A stretch of DNA of 14,893 nt from assembly GCA_041483455.1 (NCBI GenBank), contig JBGPFS010000039.1:1-14893 (forward strand), in the 5' to 3' direction. The DNA is from JBGPFS01 sp041483455. Lineage in GTDB: Bacteria > Chloroflexota > Limnocylindria > Limnocylindrales > CSP1-4. This document shows positions 1 through 6,957 of this stretch, one piece after another. Position numbers and translations under genes: made by a program. Position 1 is the stretch's first letter. Each line of letters begins with the position of its first letter. The notes under the pieces were generated by a model that saw only the letters and a list, made by a program, of their open reading frames with translations, searched no databases and was not told the origin of the DNA.

Positions 1-1
1 C

Positions 2-1516
2 GGGCGAACGCACGTGTTCACCTACTGGTGGCAGTGGATCGTCCTCCCCGGCGGCGCGACAGACGCCGAGCTCCGCCGCGAGGTCGCCGCCCTCAAAGCG
101 CGCGACATCGCCATCGGGATCGACTACGAGCCGCTCGTCTCGGACACGTGCGGAAGGGGGGTCGAGGGGTTCTGGGACGGCGTTCCGACAGCCCTTGCAG
201 CCATCCGGCGCATCGCCGCGGCTGGCGGCACCGTGCGCTACATCCGGCTCGATGAGCCGGTCGCCGGTGCGGTGGTCTACGACGGAGAGAGCGCCTGCCA
301 CTGGACGGTCGAAGAAACGGCTCAGAAGGTCGCGGACTTCGTCCGCGGCGTCAAGGCCATCTACCCGTCGATCATCATTGGCGACATCGAGCCATGGCCG
401 GCAGTCTCCACGGAGATGCTCGGACGCTGGCTCGACGCATACGAGGCGGCTGCCGGGTCCCCGTTCCCGCTCCTCCACCTCGACATGGACTGGAGCGTCC
501 TTGCGAGCGACTGGCCGAGCGCGGCGCGCGAGGTCGAGCAGCTCGTCCGGAGCCGCGGCACCCGATTCGGGATCATCTACAACGGGTTCTACGAGACTTC
601 GGACGCCGCGTGGCTCGCACACGCGCAGGCCAACGTGCTTGCCTACGAGATCGACGGTGGCGGCCCGCCCGACGACGCGGTCTTCATGTCGTGGACCGAC
701 AAGCCCGACCGGGCGCTGCCCGAGACGGGTCCGAACTCGTTCACCCACCTCATCGCGAACTACGTGCGGACACGGACGACGGTGACCGTCGCGGGCACCC
801 CGGCGACGTCGGGCGGGACGATCACGGTGACCGGGACCATCCGAACGGTCGGTGGCGACCCGGTCGCGGGCGGAACCGTCGCGGTGTCCGCGGTCCCGCG
901 CGACGGGTCGTATCAGGTCATCGAGCTCCAGGGGACGGTCCCGGCGGGCCAGTCGAGGGCGCTCATCGGCATCCGCACGAACACGGAGGGGGCCGGGCCG
1001 GGCTCAGCTGACGTGACGTTCTACGAGATCGGGTACGCGGAGGGCACCGAGACGACGAACCGCGTGCCGAATGGGGGCTTCGACGGCGGCGTATGGGACT
1101 ACATGGGCGACGCCACCTTCACCGTCGGGCCGAGCGACAGCGGGACGGGCTCGATGATGCTGCGGATCGTCGCGACCCCGACGCAGTCGGTCGGCTCCAA
1201 CTCCGGCGAGTTCTCCGTGACGGCCGGCGGGCAGTATCGGATGTGGGTGGCTGTCCGGGTCCCGGAGGCGTCGATCGGGAGCACCGTCGTCGACCTCATC
1301 TTCCTCGGGTCCGGCGAGATCGAGACCTCGCGGGTGCGGCTATATCTCGCGTCGCCCGCGCCGATCCCCGCCGGCTCCGCGACAGTCGACGCGACGGGCG
1401 CCTTCTCGCTCACGACGAGCGCGCTCGATGCCGGCCGCTACTGGTTGGCTGCGACCTACGCTGGCAACAAGACGTATTGGCCGGCGCGGCGGCGAACGGA
1501 GGTGACGGTGCCGTAG
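2..1516 (+). CDS. Secreted/surface TIM-barrel-like protein with Ig-like and CBM-like C-terminal domains (5' partial)
   Basis: The frame is open from the window edge. A GTG at 14 is available but is probably internal, since no signal peptide follows it. Residue numbers count from that GTG. Residues 1-250 look like a TIM barrel: alternating hydrophobic strands carry acidic residues at their ends (IGIDYEP near 34-40, IRLDEP near 77-82, IGDIEPWP near 122-129, LHLDMDW near 154-160). This is typical of glycoside-hydrolase-like folds, but I cannot name a family or a substrate. Residues 255-297 look like the first half of an Ig-like domain. Residues 300-445 resemble carbohydrate-binding jelly-roll segments, including NGGFDGG at 353-359. 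Residues 454-490 resemble the closing half of a Big_3-type Ig domain (AGRYWLAATYAGN). The protein probably acts outside the cell on carbohydrate or cell-wall material, which is inference. The downstream neighbour, the ligase gene, is convergent. Confidence 0.7.
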   Translation, partial: GRTHVFTYWWQWIVLPGGATDAELRREVAALKARDIAIGIDYEPLVSDTCGRGVEGFWDGVPTALAAIRRIAAAGGTVRYIRLDEPVAGAVVYDGESACHWTVEETAQKVADFVRGVKAIYPSIIIGDIEPWPAVSTEMLGRWLDAYEAAAGSPFPLLHLDMDWSVLASDWPSAAREVEQLVRSRGTRFGIIYNGFYETSDAAWLAHAQANVLAYEIDGGGPPDDAVFMSWTDKPDRALPETGPNSFTHLIANYVRTRTTVTVAGTPATSGGTITVTGTIRTVGGDPVAGGTVAVSAVPRDGSYQVIELQGTVPAGQSRALIGIRTNTEGAGPGSADVTFYEIGYAEGTETTNRVPNGGFDGGVWDYMGDATFTVGPSDSGTGSMMLRIVATPTQSVGSNSGEFSVTAGGQYRMWVAVRVPEASIGSTVVDLIFLGSGEIETSRVRLYLASPAPIPAGSATVDATGAFSLTTSALDAGRYWLAATYAGNKTYWPARRRTEVTVP

Positions 1517-1564
1517 GGCGGCGAGGTCGGGCGGCGAGGAGCCCGTCCGCCCAGGTCGCGACGC

Positions 1565-1581
1565 GGGGGCCATCGGCTCCC
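1565..1581. terminator. Weak hairpin between convergent genes
   Basis: A 7-bp stem with one G-U pair (GGGGGCC against GGCTCCC) and a 3-nt loop lies in the 110-bp gap between the stop of the left-edge gene and the stop of the ligase gene. It has no T-tract. The position between converging genes suits a bidirectional terminator, but the structure is small and the call is tentative. Confidence 0.25.
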
Positions 1582-1626
1582 CTCGATCCAGCCGACGCCA
1601 CCGTATCTTGTCTTGTTGACCCCGGA

Positions 1627-2754
1627 CTACGACCCGTGGGCCGGCTGGGAGTGGCCGGCGGGCGCGTCGGCGCCACGGAAGATCGCCGAGAGCTCGTAGG
1701 CCGCCGTCTCCGCCAGCTGGTCGTACCGGCAGTCCTCGGGCCGCCGGTCCGGCCGCCACCGAACGAACGTCGTGGCATGGCGGAACCGGTCGCCCTGAAG
1801 GTGATCGTAGGCGACCTCGACGACCCGCTCCGGTCGGAGCGGCTCCCAGGAAAGGTCCTTGCCCCGGTTCCAGCGCGACGTCGCTCCGGGGACCCGCTGG
1901 CCGGTCGCCTCGGCCGCTTCGGCCCACTCCGCCCACTCGGCCCACGGGTGGCCGTCCAGGCCGCCCGAACGGAGCGGCTCCAGCTCGCCGGCCAGCGCCT
2001 GCCGGCGGTCCCACGTGAAGGAGGCGGTGATCCCGACGTGGTGGAGTCGACGGTCGGCGTCGAAGAGGCCCAGGAGCAGGGAGCCGACGTGCGTGCCTGG
2101 CCCGTTGCGGTGCCAGCGGAACCCCGCGACGACGCAGTCCGCGGTCCGTCGGTGCTTGAGCTTCAGCATCGCCCGCTTGCCGGGCTGGTACGGCGCGTCG
2201 AGCCGCTTGGCGATCACCCCGTCGAGCCCAGCCCCCTCGAACCGGTCGAACCAGTCGCGCGCGGTCGCGAGGTCGGTGGTGGCGGGCGTCAGGTGGACCG
2301 GGGGAGTCGCCGAGGCGAGGACCGCTTCGAGTCGTCGACGTCGCTCCCCCTGCGGGACCGCCCGGAGGTCCTCGTCGCCCAGGGCGAGGAGGTCCCAGGC
2401 GACGAAGCTCGCCGGCGATGCCTGCGCCAGCATCCGGACCCGCGACGCGGCTGGGTGGATCCGCAGGAGCAGCGCGTCGAAGTCGAGCCGTCCGTCGGAG
2501 CCCGCGATGACCACTTCCCCGTCGAGGATGCAGCGGTCGGGGAGCTGCGCGCGGAGCGGGCCGGCCAGCTCGGGGAAGTAGCGGTCGAGCGGCTTGAGGT
2601 CGCGGCTCTGGATCAGCGTCTCGTCACCGTCGCGGAAGATGAGCGCCCGGAAACCGTCCCACTTCGGCTCGAAGAGCCAGCCGGCGTCGATCGGGAAACC
2701 CTCGGCTGGCCTGGCGAGCATGGGCTCGATCGGCGGCTCGATCGGCGGTCGCAT
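1627..2754 (-). CDS. ligC: ATP-dependent DNA ligase, LigC/LigD-ligase-domain type
   Basis: This 375-residue protein seals nicks by forming a ligase-AMP intermediate on a lysine. Motif I is EPKWDGFR, with the adenylated lysine at K31. LDGEVV (78-82) and the motif III region WDLLAL (120-125) follow, then motif IV DGVIAKR (178-184) and motif V MLKLKH (196-201). The OB-fold part ends with RWRPDR (332-337), matching motif VI. The length fits stand-alone LigC proteins, and I see no polymerase or nuclease domain of full-length LigD. The start at 2754 is preferred over the internal M12 because family members carry a short PPxxPMLA lead-in and because a -10-like TATAGT lies 6 nt upstream. A WAEWAEWAE stretch (271-279) is coded by 9-bp tandem repeats. 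In bacteria such ligases usually serve repair, including end joining; no ku gene is in view. The gene lies 78 bp after the malic enzyme gene on the same strand. Confidence 0.9.
   Translation of the reverse strand: MRPPIEPPIEPMLARPAEGFPIDAGWLFEPKWDGFRALIFRDGDETLIQSRDLKPLDRYFPELAGPLRAQLPDRCILDGEVVIAGSDGRLDFDALLLRIHPAASRVRMLAQASPASFVAWDLLALGDEDLRAVPQGERRRRLEAVLASATPPVHLTPATTDLATARDWFDRFEGAGLDGVIAKRLDAPYQPGKRAMLKLKHRRTADCVVAGFRWHRNGPGTHVGSLLLGLFDADRRLHHVGITASFTWDRRQALAGELEPLRSGGLDGHPWAEWAEWAEAAEATGQRVPGATSRWNRGKDLSWEPLRPERVVEVAYDHLQGDRFRHATTFVRWRPDRRPEDCRYDQLAETAAYELSAIFRGADAPAGHSQPAHGS
1922..1948. repeat. Three 9-bp tandem units inside the ligase gene
   Basis: Units GCCCACTCC, GCCCACTCG and GCCCACGGG follow one another. 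On the coding strand the first two encode the Trp-Ala-Glu run in the ligase OB-fold region. The units differ by only a few bases, which fits local slippage. Confidence 0.7.
2723..2746. repeat. Perfect 12-bp tandem duplication at the ligase N-terminus
   Basis: GGCTCGATCGGC occurs twice in direct succession. It encodes the repeated Pro-Pro-Ile-Glu at residues 3-10 of the ligase. The duplication keeps the reading frame and lengthens the tail ahead of the conserved PMLA segment. Confidence 0.75.
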
Positions 2755-2772
2755 CCGCCGACTATACGGCGG
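2755..2772 (-). promoter_or_regulatory. Leaderless-type -10 element inside a perfect inverted repeat, upstream of the ligase
   Basis: On the minus strand TATAGT (five of six consensus bases) lies at 2761-2766, ending 6 nt before the ligase ATG. This spacing would start the transcript at or near the start codon. No Shine-Dalgarno sequence is seen, which agrees with a leaderless mRNA. The hexamer is flanked by a perfect 6-bp inverted repeat, CCGCCG and CGGCGG (2755-2760 and 2767-2772), so a repressor-type operator is possible. I find no good -35 match. Confidence 0.45.
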
Positions 2773-2832
2773 TTCCGGCGTCGCCCGCGGGTCAGCCGGG
2801 ATGGCGCGGCGCGGGACCGACTTCGGGCAGCC

Positions 2833-4581
2833 TCAACCCGGCTCGAGCGGCGGGTAGTCCGGCCACCACATCGCAGCATCGACGCCTGGCTCGATGAGCT
2901 CGTCGGGGATCGACCGGCCGAGGCCCTGATCGCGGGCATGGCGGACGATCGCACAGGCGATCTCGCGCGCCACCTCGCGCAACGCGCCGACCGGCGGATA
3001 GAGCGCCCCGACCGCCAACCGATCCGCCGAGACCAGCTCGGCGAGCCGCTCGGCGGCCACGAGGAAGAGCTCGTCCGAGACCTCCCGGACCTCGGCCAGG
3101 ATGGCCCCGAGCCCGACGCCGGGAAACACGTAGACGTTGTTCGCCTGGCCCGTGATCCGGGTCACGCCACCGTGGTCGACCGGCGCGAACGGGCTCCCGG
3201 CGGCGACGAGCGCCCGGCCCGACGTCCATTCCAGCAGGTCGCTCGGGACGGCCTCCGAGTTCGCGGTCGGGTTCGAGAGCGGGAAGACGATCGGGTGCTC
3301 CGCGCCCTCGGCCAGCGCCCGGATCGCGGCCTCCGTGAACGCCCCGGGGGTGCCGCTCGTCCCGATCAGGATCGTCGGGCGCACGGCCCGGATGACCGCT
3401 TCGAGGTCGAGCTTGCCCGCCGGGTCGAGGCCGTACGAGGCGAGGATCGAGGCAGGCAGGACGAACGCCCGCTTGTCGTCGGCGATGCCCGCGCGCCCGT
3501 CGTGGAGCAGCCCGCCCGAGTCGAGCATGAAGATCGACCGGGCGATCGCGTCTTCGCTCAGGCCGGCACGCCGCATCGCGCTCTGGATCGTCCGGGCGAT
3601 GCCGAGTCCCGCGGCTCCCGAGCCCAGCAGGACCAGCCGTTGCTCTGCCAGCCCGGCCCCCACGTGCCTCAGCGCGGCGAGGATCCCGGCGAGCACGACC
3701 GCGCCCGTCCCCTGGATATCGTCGTTGAAGCTGCAGATCCGGTGCCGGTAACGGTCGAGCAGCCGGATCGCGTTGTGCTGCTTGAAGTCCTCCCATTGGA
3801 GGACCGCCATCGGGAAGACCCGCAGGATCGCCAGCACGAACGCCTCGATGACCCGGTCGTACTCCGTGCCGCGCAGGCGCGGGTGCCGATAGCCGAGGTA
3901 GAGGGGATCCTCGAGCAGCGCGAGCCGATCCGTGCCCACGTCCAGCGAGACGGCGAGCGTCTGGGCCGGATGGATGCCGGCGGCGGTGCTGTAGAGGGCC
4001 AGCTTCCCGACCGGGATGGCCATCCCCCCGGCCCCCTGGTCGCCGAGCCCCAGGATCCGCTCGTTGTCCGTCGCCACGATGAGGCGGACATTCTCCAAGC
4101 CGGCGTTACGGAGGATCTCCGGGATCCGCTCGATGTCGTCGGGGGTGATCCAGACGCCCCGCGGCCGCCGCATGATGTGGCTGAACTCCTGGCACGCGCG
4201 TCCGACCGTCGGGGTGTAGACGACGGGCAGGAACTCCTCCAGGTTCTCCACGAGGACGCGGTGGAAGAGTGTCTCGTTCCGCTCGTGAAGGGCCGCCAGG
4301 CCGACGTACTTCTCGAGGTCGTCGGGCTTCCGGCGAACGTGCTCCAGCTCCAGGACGACCTGCTCCTCGATGGTCATGACGCGTGAGGGCAGCAGACCGC
4401 GTAGACCCAGGGCGTCGCGCTCCGCCTCGGTGAAGGCCGCGTCCTTGTTCAGAAGCGGCTGCTCCAGGAGCGATACGCCGCGCTCGCGAACGACCGCGGC
4501 GCGCCCCGACCGCAGGGCGGCGAACAAATCGGCGGCCGGCCGCCCGGGGTCCAGGCTGGGAAGCGGGTCGAGCGAGAGCAC
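2833..4581 (-). CDS. maeA: NAD(P)-dependent malic enzyme, large MaeA/SfcA type
   Basis: This 582-residue protein decarboxylates L-malate to pyruvate and CO2 with reduction of NAD(P), linking the TCA cycle to pyruvate. The N-terminal malic domain has VYTPTVG (121-127, tyrosine Y122) and GLGDQGAGGMAIPVGKLALY, with the likely catalytic lysine at K193. Metal-binding acids are E264/D265 in QWEDF and the aspartates of FNDDIQGTG (285-293). The Rossmann part has GSGAAG (320-325), SNPTANSE (436-443) and NNVYVFPG (481-488). The length matches the ~560-residue eukaryote/E. coli MaeA class rather than the ~400-residue bacterial class. The cofactor (NAD or NADP) cannot be fixed by eye. The GTG start at 4581 has GAGGT about 8 nt upstream. 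It lies between uspA (96 bp upstream) and the ligase (78 bp downstream), all on one strand. Confidence 0.95.
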   Translation of the reverse strand: MLSLDPLPSLDPGRPAADLFAALRSGRAAVVRERGVSLLEQPLLNKDAAFTEAERDALGLRGLLPSRVMTIEEQVVLELEHVRRKPDDLEKYVGLAALHERNETLFHRVLVENLEEFLPVVYTPTVGRACQEFSHIMRRPRGVWITPDDIERIPEILRNAGLENVRLIVATDNERILGLGDQGAGGMAIPVGKLALYSTAAGIHPAQTLAVSLDVGTDRLALLEDPLYLGYRHPRLRGTEYDRVIEAFVLAILRVFPMAVLQWEDFKQHNAIRLLDRYRHRICSFNDDIQGTGAVVLAGILAALRHVGAGLAEQRLVLLGSGAAGLGIARTIQSAMRRAGLSEDAIARSIFMLDSGGLLHDGRAGIADDKRAFVLPASILASYGLDPAGKLDLEAVIRAVRPTILIGTSGTPGAFTEAAIRALAEGAEHPIVFPLSNPTANSEAVPSDLLEWTSGRALVAAGSPFAPVDHGGVTRITGQANNVYVFPGVGLGAILAEVREVSDELFLVAAERLAELVSADRLAVGALYPPVGALREVAREIACAIVRHARDQGLGRSIPDELIEPGVDAAMWWPDYPPLEPG

Positions 4582-4603
4582 GCTGTTCTACCTCGGCTGG
4601 GCG

Positions 4604-4653
4604 AGCACGCCTTGACGTGCTGCGGCGGCGGCGTGAGGGTCCGCCGCCGCCGC
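4604..4653 (-). terminator. Two adjacent perfect hairpins between uspA and the malic enzyme gene
   Basis: The first stem is 12 bp and perfect (4622-4633 with 4642-4653, loop of 8 nt), built of GCC/GGC triplets. The second is 6 bp (AGCACG 4604-4609 with CGTGCT 4616-4621, loop of 6 nt). Both lie after the uspA stop and before the malic enzyme ribosome-binding site. There is no T-tract, so this is either a GC-type terminator for uspA or a leader structure for the malic enzyme mRNA. Confidence 0.45.
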
Positions 4654-4677
4654 GAGAACGGACCCCGTGGGACCCGT

Positions 4678-5079
4678 CTAGTGGGTGACGATCACCGTGG
4701 CGTCGGAGTGCGTCGCGACGTGCTCGGAGACGCTCCCCTGGAGCATCCGGTCGAGGGCCGAGAGCCCCCGGGAGCCGATCACGATCGTATCGAAGCCGCC
4801 GTCCCGGGCGATCCGCTCGATGGTACGCGCTGGATCGCCGGCCGGCTCGATCAGCTCCGCCTCGATGCCCTGGTCACGGAGCATCTTGCGCGCCTCGAGG
4901 AGCTCGTTCGCGTGGACCTCACGGTCGTCCCACGGATCGACCGGGGCGCGGCCGGGATGGACCGGGACGACGCTCACGACGCTCAGCGTCGCGTCGAACT
5001 TCTTGGCCAACTCGACCGCGGTCTCGAGTGCCTTCTTGGCAGGCTCTCCGCCGTCGAAGGCCAACAGGATCTTCTTCAT
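4678..5079 (-). CDS. uspA: Universal stress protein, UspA family (ATP-binding type)
   Basis: This 133-residue protein is one complete Usp domain. It opens with KKILLAFDGGEPAKKAL, the usual first strand with the aspartate that contacts nucleotide (D9). It ends with GSRGLSALDRMLQGSVSEHV (102-121), which fits the ATP-binding G-2x-G-9x-G-S/T pattern (G102, G105, G115, S116), and TVIVTH. Such proteins bind ATP in the cytoplasm and help cells survive stress, energy limitation or redox change; the partner is unknown. The ATG at 5079 is chosen because GGAGGT lies 6 nt upstream and the family starts at this point. A longer open frame to 5301 has no family similarity. The gene is divergent from the methyltransferase and heads a minus-strand row with the malic enzyme and ligase. 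Confidence 0.93.
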   Translation of the reverse strand: MKKILLAFDGGEPAKKALETAVELAKKFDATLSVVSVVPVHPGRAPVDPWDDREVHANELLEARKMLRDQGIEAELIEPAGDPARTIERIARDGGFDTIVIGSRGLSALDRMLQGSVSEHVATHSDATVIVTH

Positions 5080-5293
5080 GACCTGACCTCCGTTCTCGTG
5101 GTCACCGACATCGGCAAACCCGTTGATCTCAGCCTCGATCGTGCTCTGCCGACCTGCGCGGGGCAGCGGCCGAAGGTCACGGCGGCCGGGGCCGGACCGC
5201 CCGATTCGACCGAGGCCCGCAGTCGGGGCTCGTGGTCGGGGCGCGCAGTCGAGCCCGCGCGGACGCTCGCCCCCGCGTGGCAGGATGGGGTCG

Positions 5294-6208
5294 ATGGGCA
5301 CGATCGCCGAACGCTACGATCAGTCGGCCGGGCGCTACCTGACCTGGTGGGCGCCTGTCCTCCGTCCGATGGCCCTCGACCTGCTGGATCGGCTCGAGCG
5401 CCGCCTCGAAAGGCCTTCGGGTGCGGCTTCGGGCACCGTCCCCGTGCGCGAGATCCTCGACCTCGGCACCGGGACCGGCACCCTCGCGCTCGAGACGCTC
5501 CGGCGCTGGCCCGAAGCCCGGGTGACCGGCGTCGATGCGTCAGGCGGGATGCTCGGCGTGGCCCAGGCGGAAGCCGAACGCCGGATCCCGGCCGCCGAGC
5601 GGCGGCGGATCGGCTGGGTCTCGGCGCCGGCGGAACGCCTTCCGTTCGAGGCCGGCTCGATCGACCTCATCGTGAGCTCGTTCGTGCTGCAGCTGGTGGC
5701 CGACCGGCGGGCCGCCCTGCGCGAGGCGTTCCGCGTCCTTCGGCCCGGTGGCACGCTCGCTTTCGTCACCTGGCGCGTCGGCGAGACGCGACTCGGGCCC
5801 GACGACGCCTTCGACGATCTCCTCGACGAGCTCGGGATCCCGGACGAGAGCGAGCCCGAGGAGGCCCGGGCGGGCGACCTGGCCTCGGCGGCCGCGACCG
5901 CTGCCCAGCTGCGCCGGCTGGGCTTCCACGCGGTCACCGCCCGAGAAGCCATCCTCGAGCACGCCTTCGGTCGGGAGGGCTACCTCGACTTCTTGATGGA
6001 ATACGACCGGCGCGACCTGATCGACGGACTCGACGGGGCGACCAGGGCCGCCCTCCGGGAGGGCGCGACGGCCCGGTTCGCGCGCCTCGGACCCGCGGCG
6101 TTCACCTGGCGGGCGCCGATCGTGTTCGCGCTCGCCCGACGTCCGGCCGACGAGCCGGCACGGGCCGCGACGGCAGGACCGCCGGACCGGCTGGTCCGGC
6201 CGAGCTGA
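5294..6208 (+). CDS. Class I SAM-dependent methyltransferase (Methyltransf_11/25-like)
   Basis: This 304-residue protein has the class I fold. Motif I is ILDLGTGTGTLAL (54-66). The acidic end of strand 2 is VTGVDAS (78-83), and motif II lies around FEAGSIDLIVSSFVLQLV (118-135). LRPGGTLAFVTW (149-160) is the post-II segment typical of the UbiE/methyltransferase-11 superfamily. The opening IAERYDQSAGRYLTWW resembles lead-in helices of that group. The substrate cannot be predicted. The C-terminal part (165-304) is Arg/Glu rich and probably forms the substrate cap. The ATG at 5294 has a GGATGGGG stretch just upstream; the ATG at 5285 is an equal alternative, while the open frame before it (from 5123) looks non-coding. 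It converges on rplY with a 6-bp gap, and its last codons form part of a strong double hairpin. Confidence 0.85.
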   Translation: MGTIAERYDQSAGRYLTWWAPVLRPMALDLLDRLERRLERPSGAASGTVPVREILDLGTGTGTLALETLRRWPEARVTGVDASGGMLGVAQAEAERRIPAAERRRIGWVSAPAERLPFEAGSIDLIVSSFVLQLVADRRAALREAFRVLRPGGTLAFVTWRVGETRLGPDDAFDDLLDELGIPDESEPEEARAGDLASAAATAAQLRRLGFHAVTAREAILEHAFGREGYLDFLMEYDRRDLIDGLDGATRAALREGATARFARLGPAAFTWRAPIVFALARRPADEPARAATAGPPDRLVRPS

Positions 6209-6219
6209 CGGGCGTCAGC
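6181..6219. terminator. Double hairpin shared by two converging genes
   Basis: GCCGGACC (6181-6188) pairs perfectly with GGTCCGGC (6193-6200) across a 4-nt loop. GCTGAC (6204-6209) pairs perfectly with GTCAGC (6214-6219) across GGGC. The second stem contains the stop codon of the methyltransferase on one arm and the stop codon of rplY on the other. There is no T-run, but perfect short-loop stems at this site suit termination in both directions. Confidence 0.5.
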
Positions 6220-6880
6220 CCTCGGTCGCGGCCTCGGTCGCGCCAGCCGCCTCGGCCGGCTCGCCCTCCTCGGGAGCGCCCTCGCCGACGGTCGGTGCGA
6301 CCGGCTCGGGCTCCTCGATGCGCGGAGCCTGGACCCTGGCGACCGCCTCATCGGCATCGGTCAGGAGGGTGACGTCGCCGGGGATGGGCAGGTCACGGAC
6401 GTGGAGCGTCGTCTCGAAGTCGACCAGCGAGTCGATCGACAGCTCGATCGAATGCGGGAGGTGGTCGGGCAGGGCCCGGACCTTCACGCTCTCGAGGAGG
6501 TGGAGGAGCGTCCCGCCGTGCTGCTCGATCGCGAGCGACGACCCCGTGGTCACGATCGGGACCTCGACGGTCAGCTCCTCGGTCATCCGAACCGCGAAGA
6601 GGTCGACGTGGAGCATCCGCCGGTGGATCGGGTCGCGCTGGACGCCGTGGACCAGGACCGGCATGGCCTTCTTGCCCTCGACGGTCAGGTCGACCAGCGT
6701 GTTCGGACCGACGTGCCGGGTGAGCAGCTCGAACTCGTGGGTGTCGAGCGAGAGCGAGCGCGAATCGACGCCATGGCCGTAGACGACGGCCGGCAGGCGG
6801 CCGGCCTGGCGGAGTCCGGCGACCTTCTTGCCGAGGATCTCGCGCGGGCTCGCGGCGAGCGTCGGGCGGGCGGTGGACAT
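6215..6880 (-). CDS. rplY: 50S ribosomal protein L25 / general stress protein Ctc
   Basis: This 221-residue protein is the long Ctc/TL5 form that binds 5S rRNA in the large subunit. The N-terminal L25 domain covers about 8-95, with the family signatures GRLPAVVYGHG (27-37) and HVDLFAV near 91-97. The C-terminal beta domain (about 98-187) has TVEVPIVTTG and LPIPGDVTLL. The last 35 residues are an acidic Glu/Ala/Pro tail, common in high-GC members. GGAG lies about 10 nt upstream of the ATG at 6880, and an extended -10-like TGCTAGGGT lies further upstream. The gene is divergent from the response regulator and convergent with the methyltransferase. Confidence 0.95.
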   Translation of the reverse strand: MSTARPTLAASPREILGKKVAGLRQAGRLPAVVYGHGVDSRSLSLDTHEFELLTRHVGPNTLVDLTVEGKKAMPVLVHGVQRDPIHRRMLHVDLFAVRMTEELTVEVPIVTTGSSLAIEQHGGTLLHLLESVKVRALPDHLPHSIELSIDSLVDFETTLHVRDLPIPGDVTLLTDADEAVARVQAPRIEEPEPVAPTVGEGAPEEGEPAEAAGATEAATEG

Positions 6881-6910
6881 CGGGTGGGATCTCCTCTCGG
6901 GGTGAACGCC

Positions 6911-6919
6911 ACCCTAGCA
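6911..6919 (-). promoter_or_regulatory. Possible extended -10 promoter of rplY
   Basis: On the minus strand TGCTAGGGT reads as an extended -10 (TG-n-TAnnnT), 30 nt before the rplY start. This leaves room for a short leader containing the GGAG ribosome-binding site. No clear -35 is seen. Confidence 0.3.
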
Positions 6920-6943
6920 CAGGCCCCGGTTCTCGTTCGGATG

Positions 6944-6949
6944 TAGCAT
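6944..6949 (+). promoter_or_regulatory. Possible leaderless -10 of the response regulator gene
   Basis: TAGCAT (four of six consensus bases, including the key T, A and final T) ends 8 nt before the ATG at 6958. There is no Shine-Dalgarno sequence in between. This spacing fits transcription starting at or near the start codon. There is no -35 match. Confidence 0.3.
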
Positions 6950-6957
6950 GCCCGCCG

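Noticed and set aside
1093..4386. A 1097-codon open frame on the plus strand, antisense to the ligase and malic enzyme
   Set aside because: It runs across three genes including their intergenic regions, is extremely Arg/Asp/Pro rich, shows no domain, and is what high-GC third positions produce on the opposite strand.
5080..5293. Promoter search in the longest gap, between uspA and the methyltransferase
   Set aside because: I found no -10/-35 pair close enough to consensus on either strand to report; only the uspA ribosome-binding site is clear.
4612..6372. A 586-codon plus-strand open frame spanning uspA and the methyltransferase
   Set aside because: It is out of frame with the methyltransferase and antisense to uspA. 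It is Arg/Gly/Pro rich with no domain.
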